Shown here in pieces: positions 15,672 to 24,188 of a DNA stretch of 64,000 nt. Under the pieces are notes generated by a model. The model was not told the DNA's origin, did not search any database, and was given only the letters and a program-made list of their open reading frames with translations. The stretch spans positions 124,001-188,000 of the forward strand of contig VGAC01000001.1 of assembly GCA_016870865.1 (NCBI GenBank). The letters are read 5' to 3'. Within the stretch, counting starts at the first letter, position 1, and every line of letters starts with the position of its first letter. The stretch is from Actinomycetota bacterium. GTDB taxonomy: Bacteria > Actinomycetota > Acidimicrobiia > Acidimicrobiales > Ilumatobacteraceae. The translations under genes were made by a program, and so were the position numbers.

Positions 15672-16886
15672 CTACCGGCAAAGGATGCGGTTGCGCGACG
15701 TCACGTCGGCGTAGGCACGACGCAAGCGGGCCGCGGCGAAACTCCAGGTGTAACGGCGCGCATTTTCCGCGGCGCGCGCGCCCATCGCCGCGGCCTGAAC
15801 CGGGTGGGAAAGGATGCGGTCGACGTGGCTTGCAAAAACGTCGGGGCTGCGGTCGGCAACGAGGTGACCGGTGACGCCATCCTCGACGATGGTGATGAGA
15901 CCCCCGACGCCGCTCGCAACGACGGGAACACCGCACGCCGCGGCCTCCAGTGCGACGAGACCGAAGCTTTCGCTGCGCGAGGGCACTATCACGACGTCGG
16001 CCGCCCTGTAGTAGGTCGAGAGCATGTGATGCGCCTGCGGTGCAACGAAGTCAACACGATCGACCACACCGAGGGATTCGATCAGCGACCTGATGCGTGC
16101 GACCTCGGATTCACCCTCGTTTCCGCTGGCTCCACCCACGACAACGAGGCGAGCACGACGGTCGGCAAGACGCGCGAGGGTTTCAACCGCAACGTCGAGG
16201 CCCTTCAACGGCTGGATGCGTCCGACGAACAACATGACGGGAACGTCGACCGGAAGGCGCAGCGCATGGCGCGCCCCGCGCTTTTCGCCGGGGGCGAAGA
16301 ACGCCTGCTCGACGCCCGGTGCGACGATTTCTATCGTGCCCGGAGGTATGCCGTAGAGCGATCTGAACTGTCGCTCCTCCTCGGTGCACGAGACGCAGAT
16401 TGCGTCGGTGCATCCGATGATCGACGACTCGGCGTCCTCGCGTGAGACGGGTTCAGGATCGCCACCCTGGGCCTTGACGCGCGAGAAGGTGTGGAAGGTC
16501 ATCACGAGGGGCAGGTTGAGTTCGTGCTTGACACGATGTCCCGCAATGCCCGACAGCCAGTAGTTGCCGTGCAGGACGTCGGTACCACCCGTCTCCAAGA
16601 TGTGATCGCGTACGCCCTCGGCGAACACGTCGACGACCGACACGAGGTCATTCTTCGGCAGATCAAAATCACCGGCTTCGACGTGCACGACGCGATGGTT
16701 CGGTTCGACGTTGACCACCCGGGGCAGATCGGGCCGCCAGGCACGCGTATAGGTGGTGCAGTCGAGACCCGCGTGGGCGAGTGCCGACACCAGTTCGCGC
16801 ACGTAAACATTCATTCCCCCACCGTCACCGACGCCGGGCTGAGCCAAAGGCGAGGTGTGCAGCGAAAGAATCGAGACGCGCTTCAT
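15672..16886 (-). CDS. mshA: D-inositol-3-phosphate glycosyltransferase (mycothiol synthesis)
   Basis: A GT4-family glycosyltransferase of 404 residues. MshA transfers N-acetylglucosamine from UDP-GlcNAc to inositol-3-phosphate, the first step of mycothiol, the actinobacterial low-molecular-weight thiol. The N-terminal LHTSPLAQPGVGDGGGMNVY is the hallmark of this subfamily. The nucleotide-sugar site is seen in FVGRIQPLKGLD and SRSESFGLVALEAAACGVPV. It follows the regulator gene by 1 nt and is followed by ybjN. Confidence 0.9.
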   Translation of the reverse strand: MKRVSILSLHTSPLAQPGVGDGGGMNVYVRELVSALAHAGLDCTTYTRAWRPDLPRVVNVEPNHRVVHVEAGDFDLPKNDLVSVVDVFAEGVRDHILETGGTDVLHGNYWLSGIAGHRVKHELNLPLVMTFHTFSRVKAQGGDPEPVSREDAESSIIGCTDAICVSCTEEERQFRSLYGIPPGTIEIVAPGVEQAFFAPGEKRGARHALRLPVDVPVMLFVGRIQPLKGLDVAVETLARLADRRARLVVVGGASGNEGESEVARIRSLIESLGVVDRVDFVAPQAHHMLSTYYRAADVVIVPSRSESFGLVALEAAACGVPVVASGVGGLITIVEDGVTGHLVADRSPDVFASHVDRILSHPVQAAAMGARAAENARRYTWSFAAARLRRAYADVTSRNRILCR

Positions 16887-16887
16887 C

Positions 16888-17244
16888 TCAGCCCGCCACG
16901 GGGTTCACGTAGGTGCGGTAGACACTGAGCAGCGAGTTCTTCTGCTCACTGGAGAGAAGCGGATCGGCCAGCACGGCTTCTTCGACCGACTGCGTCGCCG
17001 CTGGCGCGCGGGAACTGTCGCCGTCGAGGATCCCGGCGCGGACGTACAGCGTCTCAGCCGAGACATGCAGTGCACGCGCGATCTGCTGGAGGATTTCAGC
17101 CGAGGGCTTGCGCAGGCCACGCTCGATCTGCGACAGGTAGGGATTCGACACGCCGGCGAGACGTGAAAGATCGCGAATCGACTGTTGGGTGGCTTCGCGG
17201 CGCTGCCGAATGAAGTCACCCAGGTCGACGAGACGCTTGTCCAC
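16888..17244 (-). CDS. XRE-family helix-turn-helix regulator
   Basis: A 118-residue protein with an N-terminal HTH (about residues 8-62: LGDFIRQRREATQQSIRDLS, then LAGVSNPYLSQIERG) and a C-terminal helical part. It is cotranscribed with mshA (1-nt gap), so it may control mycothiol genes. The start is a GTG; a near-consensus TAGACA lies 6 nt upstream. The target is unknown. Confidence 0.88.
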   Translation of the reverse strand: MDKRLVDLGDFIRQRREATQQSIRDLSRLAGVSNPYLSQIERGLRKPSAEILQQIARALHVSAETLYVRAGILDGDSSRAPAATQSVEEAVLADPLLSSEQKNSLLSVYRTYVNPVAG

Positions 17245-17319
17245 CCCGTCTGTCTAGTGACGAAATGTCGGAATGGCTACTTGGGCGAAATACCCGAAAG
17301 ATCGGGTATTTCGGGCTCG

Positions 17320-17832
17320 TCAGTCCAGCAGGCTGTCGACGGATGCGCCACCACTCTTGTAGCGCTCGACAAGTTCGCGGCTCAAGGCATCGATGCGACC
17401 GAAGAGGGTCCTGCGTTCCGTCGAGCGCTCACCTTCGAATGCGGCAAGGGCGGACTCGAGTGCACCCAATTCCCCGTCGTCAAGATCGGCGAAATCAGCG
17501 AAGTGCAATCGATCACAGATGTCGCTGAGTTCGACGATTCGCGGGTGGTCGGCACTCACGGCGGTGTCTCGCGGCGGCCGCGCCGACCCGGCGCCCTGTT
17601 GCTGGCCGAACACGGCGGCGAGCTCACCCGGTGCGGCACTCGCATGCGACCCCGCACCACGGCGGGACCGCTCCACACGCACGATGTCGAGCCGGCCCTG
17701 TGCGACACGGCGCACGAACGACACCACGTCTTCTTCCCCCTGCAACGTCGCGCGCAAAGCGCGCAGTTCACCCAGTGACAGCGACGACGGATCGACGTTC
17801 GTGCCTGATGCGGATTCGTCTGGAGCGGCGAT
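17320..17832 (-). CDS. RsiG-like protein with c-di-GMP signature, probable ATC start
   Basis: The protein carries the exact signature E(x3)S(x2)R(x3)Q(x3)D of RsiG, the c-di-GMP-dependent anti-sigma factor of WhiG-type sigma factors, at Glu34-Asp49 (numbered from the ATC). RsiG of Streptomyces has two such motifs; I see one here, as reported for simpler homologues that act as dimers. A second helix follows (about 125-155). No ATG, GTG or TTG is available before residue 26, and the conserved helix starts earlier, at about residue 18. A TAGAGT hexamer lies 6 nt before an in-frame ATC at 17832, so I propose ATC. A TTG at 17757 is the fallback and would cut the helix. Confidence 0.7.
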   Translation of the reverse strand: MAAPDESASGTNVDPSSLSLGELRALRATLQGEEDVVSFVRRVAQGRLDIVRVERSRRGAGSHASAAPGELAAVFGQQQGAGSARPPRDTAVSADHPRIVELSDICDRLHFADFADLDDGELGALESALAAFEGERSTERRTLFGRIDALSRELVERYKSGGASVDSLLD

Positions 17833-17838
17833 GTTCGT

Positions 17839-17844
17839 ACTCTA
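17839..17844 (-). promoter_or_regulatory. -10 hexamer TAGAGT at the moaD-rsiG junction
   Basis: TAG is the stop codon of the MoaD-like gene and is in frame with the rsiG-like gene, so translation of that frame cannot start further upstream. The hexamer ends 6 nt before ATC 17832. Confidence 0.5.
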
Positions 17845-18081
17845 GAACCCGCCGGAAACCGGAGGGAGGACGGCAACCTCGTCGCCCGGGCCCACCGGTG
17901 CGCCGCGATCGGTCTCGTCGCCGTTGCACCACACCCGACACGTTGCGAGCACCGCGGCGAACCCCTCGCCGTAACGGAGGCACGCTTCATCGAGCAGTTC
18001 CCCGACCGTGGCGACCTCGAACACATCCGAACCCCTCCCGGCGGCTTCGCGGGCGGCGGCAAAAAGTCTCAAAGTCGCCAT
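17842..18081 (-). CDS. MoaD/ThiS-family sulfur-carrier protein ending GGF
   Basis: A 79-residue ubiquitin-fold protein: MATLRLFAAAREAAGRG at the start and GDEVAVLPPVSGGF at the end. MoaD and ThiS proteins act through a C-terminal Gly-Gly that is adenylated and then thiocarboxylated. Here one extra Phe follows GlyGly, so the tail would need trimming before activation or the protein may have another role. The ATG at 18081 lies 8 nt after a TACCCT hexamer. No other molybdopterin or thiamine gene is nearby. Confidence 0.82.
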   Translation of the reverse strand: MATLRLFAAAREAAGRGSDVFEVATVGELLDEACLRYGEGFAAVLATCRVWCNGDETDRGAPVGPGDEVAVLPPVSGGF

Positions 18082-18089
18082 GTACGGAG

Positions 18090-18095
18090 AGGGTA
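18090..18095 (-). promoter_or_regulatory. Possible -10 TACCCT before the MoaD-like gene
   Basis: It ends 8 nt before ATG 18081, giving a leader of at most a few nt. Confidence 0.4.
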
Positions 18096-18142
18096 TTGCC
18101 AAGCCCACGGCAAACCGAAGGGCACATTGAATGGAACCGCCA

Positions 18143-18148
18143 TAGCCT
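18143..18148 (+). promoter_or_regulatory. -10 hexamer TAGCCT, leaderless start at 18156
   Basis: Seven nt separate it from GTG 18156. Confidence 0.6.
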
Positions 18149-18155
18149 GCAGGAC

Positions 18156-18764
18156 GTGACGCTCGCTCGATTTCTTCTCGTTCGTCACGGCCAATCCGAA
18201 TGGAACTCGGTCGGTCGGATGCAGGGCCACGCCGACTCCCCCCTCACCCCGGAAGGCCGACGCCAGGCGCAGTCCGCGGCGCGCAAACTAAAGGGCTTCG
18301 ACTGGGTCACATCGAGCGATTTGTCGCGTGCACTCGAAACCGCGATGATCATCGCGCGCGAGGTTTCTATACCGCGTCTGCCCGCACAGGCCGGACTCCG
18401 TGAGGTCGATGTCGGCCCATGGCAGGGCCTCACACGCCGCGACATCGACAAGGGCTTCCCCGGTTTCATCGACAACGACATGCGCCCACCGGGCTACGAG
18501 GCGGACGAGTCGGTGTTCGAACGGGTGCGCGCGGTGCTCCTCGAACTCGCCAAGTCGGACGGTGGCAGATCATCCAAACCGACGGGGCTGCTCGTCACGC
18601 ACAGCGGTGTCATTCGGGTGATGCGTCGCGTCCTCGGCCACCCCGACCAGCGCAGCCACCGCAACCTCGAGGGCTGTTGGTTCACCGTGACGACAAACGG
18701 AACGGTCAAGGTCGAGGAATCGGTGAGCGTTCTGCGCAACGCAACGGTCAGCAACACGCTCTGA
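18156..18764 (+). CDS. Histidine phosphatase family protein (phosphoglycerate mutase-like)
   Basis: A 202-residue member of the dPGM/histidine phosphatase branch. The phospho-histidine motif LVRHGQSEWN is at residues 8-17, the acidic residue lies in LREVDVGPWQG and the second His in LLVTHSGVI. The substrate may be a small phosphate ester; true phosphoglycerate mutase is less likely from the length and tail. The GTG at 18156 is set by the promoter hexamer. The MFS gene follows after 2 nt. Confidence 0.85.
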   Translation: MTLARFLLVRHGQSEWNSVGRMQGHADSPLTPEGRRQAQSAARKLKGFDWVTSSDLSRALETAMIIAREVSIPRLPAQAGLREVDVGPWQGLTRRDIDKGFPGFIDNDMRPPGYEADESVFERVRAVLLELAKSDGGRSSKPTGLLVTHSGVIRVMRRVLGHPDQRSHRNLEGCWFTVTTNGTVKVEESVSVLRNATVSNTL

Positions 18765-18766
18765 CG

Positions 18767-19954
18767 ATGCCCCGCTTCGACGAATCGTTCTCGCCGACAG
18801 TGCGCACTCACGTCGTCTTGCTGACGATCGCGCGCACGACGGCAAACGCTTCGTACCGCTTCGCTCCACCGTTTCTCGCCACGATTGCACGTGGTTTTGA
18901 CATCTCGATCTCGCAGATGGGCATTGCCCTCACCGTGTCCGAGCTCACGGGCCTCGCTTCTCCCCTGATCGGACAGCGTGTCGATACGATCACCAGGCGT
19001 CAGGCAATGCGGATGTCGCTCGTGGGCGTGGGATTCGGCACGATCCTTGCCGCGGCGGCTCCGAACCTTGCGGTGTTCACCATCGCTCTCATTCTTCTGG
19101 GTGGATCAAAGGTCGGCTTCGACGTGGCACTCAGCGCATGGATCGCCGATCACGTGCCGTGGAACAAGCGCAGCGCGGTCGTCGGCTTCACCGAAATCTC
19201 GTGGGCACTGGGCATGCTCGTTGGTGTCAGTTCGCTCGGGCTCATCACGGCGGCCACGAACTGGAGGTGGTCCTACGCGCTCGGAGCAGTTGCCGTGATG
19301 ACTTTCGCCTGGCTCGTCAGCAACCGTCTTCCCACAACCGACGACGTGAGCCACCACCACGACGAGACAAGAACCGGTGAACACGGTGTGTTGCTGCCCG
19401 GGAGCTGGCTCGCCATCACTTCGTGTTTCACGTTGATGGGTGCAATCCAGTGCATCTTCGTCACGTTCGGTCCGTTTCTCGAGGACACGTTCGGTTTCTC
19501 CGAGGCCGGTCTTGCTGCCATGGGTTTCTCGCTCGGTCTTGCCGAACTGCTGTCAGCCACATCGAGCGCACGGTTCACCGACTCGTGGGGCAAGCAACGC
19601 AGCGTCGCCATCGGTGCCGCCGTGATGGTTCCCGCCGCCCTGGTGATCGCCGGGCTCGGTGATCGCCTCGTGCCTGCACTCGTCGGTCTCATGCTCGTCA
19701 TCCTCGGTTTCGAGTTTGCAATCGTGAGCCTTCTACCCATCGGAACGCAGTTGGTGCCCGGCAGCCGCGGCCGGGGCATGGGGCTGCTTCTCGGTGCGGG
19801 GACTCTCGGGCGCGCCGCGGTGTCAATCGCCGCCACACGCCTCTATGACAACCACGGTGTCGAACCCGCGGCCGTGGGCTCTGCACTTCTGGCAACCGCA
19901 ACCGCACTTCTGATCGTCAATCACGCACGGATCAACCACGGTACGCGTTCGTGA
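18767..19954 (+). CDS. Major facilitator superfamily transporter
   Basis: A 395-residue membrane protein with about 12 hydrophobic segments and a central charged loop rich in His, Asp and Arg (near 190-210). The loop GQRVDTITRRQAMR after helix 2 is the usual MFS motif A region. It probably exports a small molecule. It is cotranscribed with the phosphatase. Its last 23 nt overlap the 3' end of the convergent nadE gene. Confidence 0.88.
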   Translation: MPRFDESFSPTVRTHVVLLTIARTTANASYRFAPPFLATIARGFDISISQMGIALTVSELTGLASPLIGQRVDTITRRQAMRMSLVGVGFGTILAAAAPNLAVFTIALILLGGSKVGFDVALSAWIADHVPWNKRSAVVGFTEISWALGMLVGVSSLGLITAATNWRWSYALGAVAVMTFAWLVSNRLPTTDDVSHHHDETRTGEHGVLLPGSWLAITSCFTLMGAIQCIFVTFGPFLEDTFGFSEAGLAAMGFSLGLAELLSATSSARFTDSWGKQRSVAIGAAVMVPAALVIAGLGDRLVPALVGLMLVILGFEFAIVSLLPIGTQLVPGSRGRGMGLLLGAGTLGRAAVSIAATRLYDNHGVEPAAVGSALLATATALLIVNHARINHGTRS

Positions 19955-21584
19955 TCGGCAGGCGTCGGTCCTTGCCGAACGCCTTGGTCGTGATGCGCAC
20001 ACCCGGCGCACACTGACGGCGCTTGTACTCGTTCGAGTCGACGAGCCGGGCAATGCGGCGCACCAAGGTCTCGTCGTGGCCGAGAGCGATGATGTCGCCC
20101 GCCGTCATGTCACGTTCGACGTACATCTCGAGAATCGCATCGAGCACCTCGTAGGGCGGTAGCGACTGGTCGTCACGCTGGTCGGGCCGCAATTCGGCCG
20201 ACGGTGGCTTGTCGATGATCGCGTGCGGAATGATCTCGCGACCCGCACGACGGTTCACGTGGTGGCACAACTCATAGACGGTGAGCTTGAAGACGTCCTT
20301 GATGACGGCGTAGCCACCCACCGAATCGCCGTACAACGTGAAGTAGCCGACGGCCATCTCGCTCTTGTTGCCCGTGGTGAGCACCATCCAGCCGTGCTTG
20401 TTCGACAGCGCCATCACCACCGTGCCGCGCACACGGCTCTGCAGATTCTCTTCTGTGAGGTCGGCGGGTTTGCCGGCGAAGGATTCATCGAGCATGTCGA
20501 GATAGGCGGCGAAGGCCGACTCGATTTCGATGGTCTTCAGGTCGATACCGAGATTCGCTGCCAAGAGTGCTGCATCGGTTCGCGAGCCGTCGCTCGAATA
20601 GCGCGACGGCATCGACACACCGTGCACATGGTCGGCGCCCAATGCGTCGACGGCGATTGCTGCCACCAACGCCGAGTCGATACCACCCGACAGACCGAAC
20701 ACGACGTCAGTGAAGCCGTTCTTGAGTACGTAGTCGCGTGTTCCCAACACCAAGGCGTCGTAGACCTGCGCAAGATCGCCGGGCAACGGCCCGGATGCGC
20801 CTCCCGAGACGGCATCAACCGTACCGTCGTCGGCAATGTCGACGACCAGCAGATCGTCCGCGAAGAACGGGCTCTGTGCAACGACGGCACCGCGCGCATC
20901 GGCGACGAGCGACCCGCCATCGAAAACGAGTTCGTCTTGTCCGCCGACCTGATTGACGTAGGCGATCACGACACCGTTCGCACGGGCACGCCCCGACACG
21001 AGGTCGCGCCTCACCCCCGACTTTTCCCGATGGAACGGTGAGCCGTTGATGCTGACGATGATGCGCGCACCCTGCGCGGCCTGGTGCGTGATCGGGCCCT
21101 CGGCCCACAGGTCCTCACAGATCGATACCGCGAATCTGTGACCCGCGACGTCGAAGATCGGCTGGTCGTCGGGGCCGGGCACGAAGTACCGCTCTTCGTC
21201 GAACACGCTGTAGTTCGGAAGCAACTGCTTGCGGTAGACACCGAGCAATCTCCCGTCACGTGCGACAGCTGCAGCATTGAACAACAAACGCTCCCTCACG
21301 CCGTTGACCGTCATTTCGGCGTGGTCGACGAAGCCGACAACGAGGATCGTCGAACCCGTCGCCGCGACGAGCGCGTCGAGTCCCGAGCGGTTGTCGGCAA
21401 TGAATCCGGGCTTCAACACGAGGTCCTCGGGCGGGTAGCCCATGACTGCCAGTTCGGGAAACGCAACCACATCGCAACCTGCCGCGGTTGCCGCAGCGTA
21501 GGCGCGGGAAATGACAGCGGTGTTGTCCGCCAGGTTTCCGACGGTCGGGTTGATTTGGGCCAGGCCGAGGCGCAGTTTCGCCAC
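19932..21584 (-). CDS. nadE: Glutamine-dependent NAD+ synthetase
   Basis: A 550-residue two-domain enzyme that makes NAD+ from deamido-NAD+ using ammonia released from glutamine. The N-terminal nitrilase domain shows Glu44 in AFPELAVMGYPPEDL, a Lys in YRKQLLPNYSVFDE and the nucleophilic Cys in VSICEDLWAEGP. The C-terminal synthetase domain has the ATP motif FGLSGGIDSALVAA. The GTG start is set by TAGTCT 6 nt upstream. Confidence 0.95.
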   Translation of the reverse strand: MAKLRLGLAQINPTVGNLADNTAVISRAYAAATAAGCDVVAFPELAVMGYPPEDLVLKPGFIADNRSGLDALVAATGSTILVVGFVDHAEMTVNGVRERLLFNAAAVARDGRLLGVYRKQLLPNYSVFDEERYFVPGPDDQPIFDVAGHRFAVSICEDLWAEGPITHQAAQGARIIVSINGSPFHREKSGVRRDLVSGRARANGVVIAYVNQVGGQDELVFDGGSLVADARGAVVAQSPFFADDLLVVDIADDGTVDAVSGGASGPLPGDLAQVYDALVLGTRDYVLKNGFTDVVFGLSGGIDSALVAAIAVDALGADHVHGVSMPSRYSSDGSRTDAALLAANLGIDLKTIEIESAFAAYLDMLDESFAGKPADLTEENLQSRVRGTVVMALSNKHGWMVLTTGNKSEMAVGYFTLYGDSVGGYAVIKDVFKLTVYELCHHVNRRAGREIIPHAIIDKPPSAELRPDQRDDQSLPPYEVLDAILEMYVERDMTAGDIIALGHDETLVRRIARLVDSNEYKRRQCAPGVRITTKAFGKDRRLPITNAYRG

Positions 21585-21590
21585 GGCGTG

Positions 21591-21596
21591 AGACTA
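21591..21596 (-). promoter_or_regulatory. -10 hexamer TAGTCT, leaderless nadE
   Basis: Six nt separate it from GTG 21584. Confidence 0.6.
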
Positions 21597-21620
21597 CCGA
21601 CGGGCCAAACGGTGTGCGTC

Positions 21621-21658
21621 TTTACACAGCGTTCACAATCGGGACACGGAAGGGAAAC
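21621..21658 (+). promoter_or_regulatory. Candidate GlnR operator upstream of GSII
   Basis: The region reads TTTAC-n6-TTCAC-n6-GACAC-n6-GAAAC. The four AC steps at 21624, 21635, 21646 and 21657 are spaced exactly 11 bp apart. This matches the known actinobacterial GlnR box (gTnAC-n6-GnAAC repeated). It lies just upstream of the GSII promoter and 2.5 kb from a GlnR-like gene. Confidence 0.65.
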
Positions 21659-21683
21659 TGCCCCACGGCAGGATTGTCCGGAC

Positions 21684-21705
21684 TGATAATCCCAACGTGA
21701 AGGAG
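21684..21705 (+). promoter_or_regulatory. GSII -10 element and ribosome binding site
   Basis: TGATAAT at 21684-21690 is an extended -10 candidate. AAGGAG at 21700-21705 lies 7 nt before the GTG at 21713, so this gene has a leader, unlike many neighbours. Confidence 0.55.
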
Positions 21706-21712
21706 ACCCAAA

Positions 21713-22723
21713 GTGGCCTATCAGGCGGAATACATCTGGATCGACGGCACCGAGCCCACGCCGCTGCTGCGCTCGAAGACGAAGATCCTCAAGGACAGTG
21801 TCACAACCCCGCCGATCTGGGGTTTCGACGGTTCATCGACCGAGCAGGCGACGGGAGACAAGTCCGACTGTGGTCTCAAGCCCGTGTTCTGGTGCCCCGA
21901 CCCGATTCGCGGTGGAAAGAACATTCTGGTTCTCTGCGAGGTCATCCTCGCCCAAACCGATGAGCCGCACCCGACCAACACCCGCGCTGCGTGCGTCGCT
22001 GCCGCCGAGAAGTACAAGTCGGCCGAGATGATCTACGGCATCGAGCAGGAATACACGATGATGCGCATCGATGGCACACCCTTCGGATTCCCCATCGGTG
22101 GCGGCATGCCCGCCCCGCAGGGCCCGTACTACTGCGGCGTCGGAGCAGGTCGGGTGGTTGGTCGACAGATCATCGAGAGGCACACCGAAGCCTGCATGGC
22201 AGCCGGTCTCTTGATCGAAGGCACAAACGCCGAAGTGATGCCCGGACAATGGGAGTTCCAGATCGGAGCGGCCGACGCGATCACCGTGTCCGATCACCTC
22301 ACCGTTGCGCGCTGGTTGCTCCACCGCATCGCCGAGGACTACGACGTCGTCATCTCGCTTGCCGCAAAGCCGCAAAAGGGCGACTGGAACGGTGCGGGCG
22401 CACACACGAACTTCTCCACCAAGGCGATGCGTGAGGACACCAACATGAAGACGATCACTGCCGCATGCGAGGCCATCGGCACCCGCGTCATGGAGCACGT
22501 CGAGAACTACGGCCACGACATCCAGAGCCGCCTGACGGGCAAGCACGAGACCGCGCCCTGGAACAAGTTCAGTTACGGCGTCTCGCACCGCGGCGCCTCG
22601 ATCCGCATCCCGTGGACCGTGGCACGCGACGGCAAGGGCTACGCAGAAGACCGCCGCCCGAACGCCAACTGCGACCCCTACGTCGTCACCCGTCTCATTC
22701 TCGAGACGGTCTGCGGCGCCTGA
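21713..22723 (+). CDS. glnII: Glutamine synthetase type II
   Basis: A 336-residue GSII (the type shared by eukaryotes, rhizobia and many actinobacteria), which makes glutamine from glutamate, ammonia and ATP. Signatures are IWGFDGSSTEQA, YGIEQEYTMM (metal-binding Glu), NAEVMPGQWEFQ, GAGAHTNFS and YGVSHRGASIRIP. GSII is not adenylylated and is usually controlled at transcription, which fits the GlnR-like operator ahead of it. A strong terminator follows, separating it from the GSI gene. Confidence 0.94.
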   Translation: MAYQAEYIWIDGTEPTPLLRSKTKILKDSVTTPPIWGFDGSSTEQATGDKSDCGLKPVFWCPDPIRGGKNILVLCEVILAQTDEPHPTNTRAACVAAAEKYKSAEMIYGIEQEYTMMRIDGTPFGFPIGGGMPAPQGPYYCGVGAGRVVGRQIIERHTEACMAAGLLIEGTNAEVMPGQWEFQIGAADAITVSDHLTVARWLLHRIAEDYDVVISLAAKPQKGDWNGAGAHTNFSTKAMREDTNMKTITAACEAIGTRVMEHVENYGHDIQSRLTGKHETAPWNKFSYGVSHRGASIRIPWTVARDGKGYAEDRRPNANCDPYVVTRLILETVCGA

Positions 22724-22757
22724 TCAGTCGTCCAACGGACCAACCTAATCGACAGTT

Positions 22758-22790
22758 CCGGGGGCCTTCGGGCCCCCGGTTCGTTTTCCG
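22758..22790 (+). terminator. Intrinsic terminator after the GSII gene
   Basis: CCGGGGGCC at 22758-22766 pairs perfectly with GGCCCCCGG at 22771-22779 around a TTCG tetraloop. TTCGTTTT follows. This is a textbook hairpin plus T-run. Confidence 0.9.
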
Positions 22791-22829
22791 GTCGAACGCA
22801 TTCGTGAAGATCAACGGCAGACTTGGGGG

Positions 22830-24185
22830 ATGAGCGAGATGCTCGAGCAACAAGAACAACAGCGCAATTACGTTCTTCGCACCGTCGAGGAGCGCGGTGT
22901 GCGCCTCGTACGGCTGTGGTTCACCGACATCCTCGGCAACCTCAAGTCGTTTGCGATCAGCCCGGCCGAACTGGAAAACGCCCTCATCGACGGCATGACC
23001 TTCGATGGTTCATCGATCGAGGGCTTCAGCCGCGTGCAGGAAGCCGACGTTCTCGCAATTCCCGACCCGAACACCTTCGAGGTACTGCCGTGGGCCGACC
23101 CGAAGGGCACCGAGGCGCGCGTCTTTTGCAACATCCACAACTTGGATGCGACACCGTTCAGCGGTGACCCGCGTCAGGTGCTGCGCCGCAACCTCGACGC
23201 TGCGGTTGCGAAGGGCTTCTCTTTCTACGTCGCTCCCGACATCGAGTACTTCTACTTCGCACCGCCACAGCCGGGCGAACTCCCCCGACCCCTCGATGAG
23301 GGTGGCTTCTTCGACCTCACGACGTCCGACATGGCCACCTCGCTGCGCAAGGAAACGATTCGCACACTCGAAACGATGGGCATCCCCGTCGAGTACAGCT
23401 TCCACGAAGACGCACCGAGCCAGCACGAAATCGACCTCCGCCACACCGATGCCTTGTCGATGGCCGACAGCGTGATGACCTTCCGTCTTGCGGTGAAGGA
23501 AGTCGCTGCGGCGCACGGCATCCACGCAACCTTCATGCCCAAGCCCCTCGAGGGCGTACAGGGGTCGGGTATGCACCTTCACCTGTCGCTTTTCCGCGGC
23601 AGCGACAATGCGTTCTACGACGAGGCCGACCCCTACAACCTCTCCGCCACCGCGAAGTCGTTCATGGCCGGACTTCTGCGCCACGCGGCCGAGATCACCG
23701 CGGTCACCAACCAAACCGTCAACAGTTACAAGCGCCTCGTTCCCGGTTTCGAGGCGCCGGTGCACATCTCGTGGGCGCGCAACAACCGCAGCGGCCTCAT
23801 CCGCGTTCCGGTACCGAAGAAAGGCAACCCGCTTGCGACACGCATCGAGTACCGCTCGCCCGACCCGGCCGCCAACCCTTATCTCGCCTTCTCGGTTCTG
23901 CTTGCAGCGGGAATGAAGGGCATCACAGAGGGTTACGAACTTCCCGTCGAGGCCGATGCGAACTTGTTCGAAATGGACGACGCCGCCCTCACGAAGCTGG
24001 GCATCGGTCAACTGCCCCAGTCGTTGTCCGACGCCGTCAACTTGATGGAGCGCTCGGAACTCGTGCACGACGCACTGGGTGAACACATCTTCGAATGGTT
24101 CCTGCGCAACAAGCGCAGTGAATGGCGCGGCTACAAGACCCAGGTGACACCGTTCGAAATCAACCGCTACTTGAGGTCGCTGTAG
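22830..24185 (+). CDS. glnA: Glutamine synthetase type I (alpha-like)
   Basis: A 451-residue GSI. Conserved parts are DGSSIEGF, APDIEYFYF, GSGMHLHLS, NSYKRLVPGFEAP and RIEYRSPDPAANPYL. The region where GSI-beta enzymes carry the adenylylated Tyr reads ANLFEMDDAAL, without that Tyr, so it should not be regulated by adenylylation. GGGGG lies immediately before the ATG. The GlnR-like gene follows after 3 nt, so the two are cotranscribed. It may be the main GS or a specialised paralogue next to GSII. Confidence 0.93.
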   Translation: MSEMLEQQEQQRNYVLRTVEERGVRLVRLWFTDILGNLKSFAISPAELENALIDGMTFDGSSIEGFSRVQEADVLAIPDPNTFEVLPWADPKGTEARVFCNIHNLDATPFSGDPRQVLRRNLDAAVAKGFSFYVAPDIEYFYFAPPQPGELPRPLDEGGFFDLTTSDMATSLRKETIRTLETMGIPVEYSFHEDAPSQHEIDLRHTDALSMADSVMTFRLAVKEVAAAHGIHATFMPKPLEGVQGSGMHLHLSLFRGSDNAFYDEADPYNLSATAKSFMAGLLRHAAEITAVTNQTVNSYKRLVPGFEAPVHISWARNNRSGLIRVPVPKKGNPLATRIEYRSPDPAANPYLAFSVLLAAGMKGITEGYELPVEADANLFEMDDAALTKLGIGQLPQSLSDAVNLMERSELVHDALGEHIFEWFLRNKRSEWRGYKTQVTPFEINRYLRSL

Positions 24186-24188
24186 CCG

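Noticed and set aside
21626-21645. TTGTGAAC (minus strand) as a Rex operator upstream of nadE and GSII
   Set aside because: Only one half-site matches; the second half (GTGTAAA) does not. The same bases fit the GlnR pattern much better.
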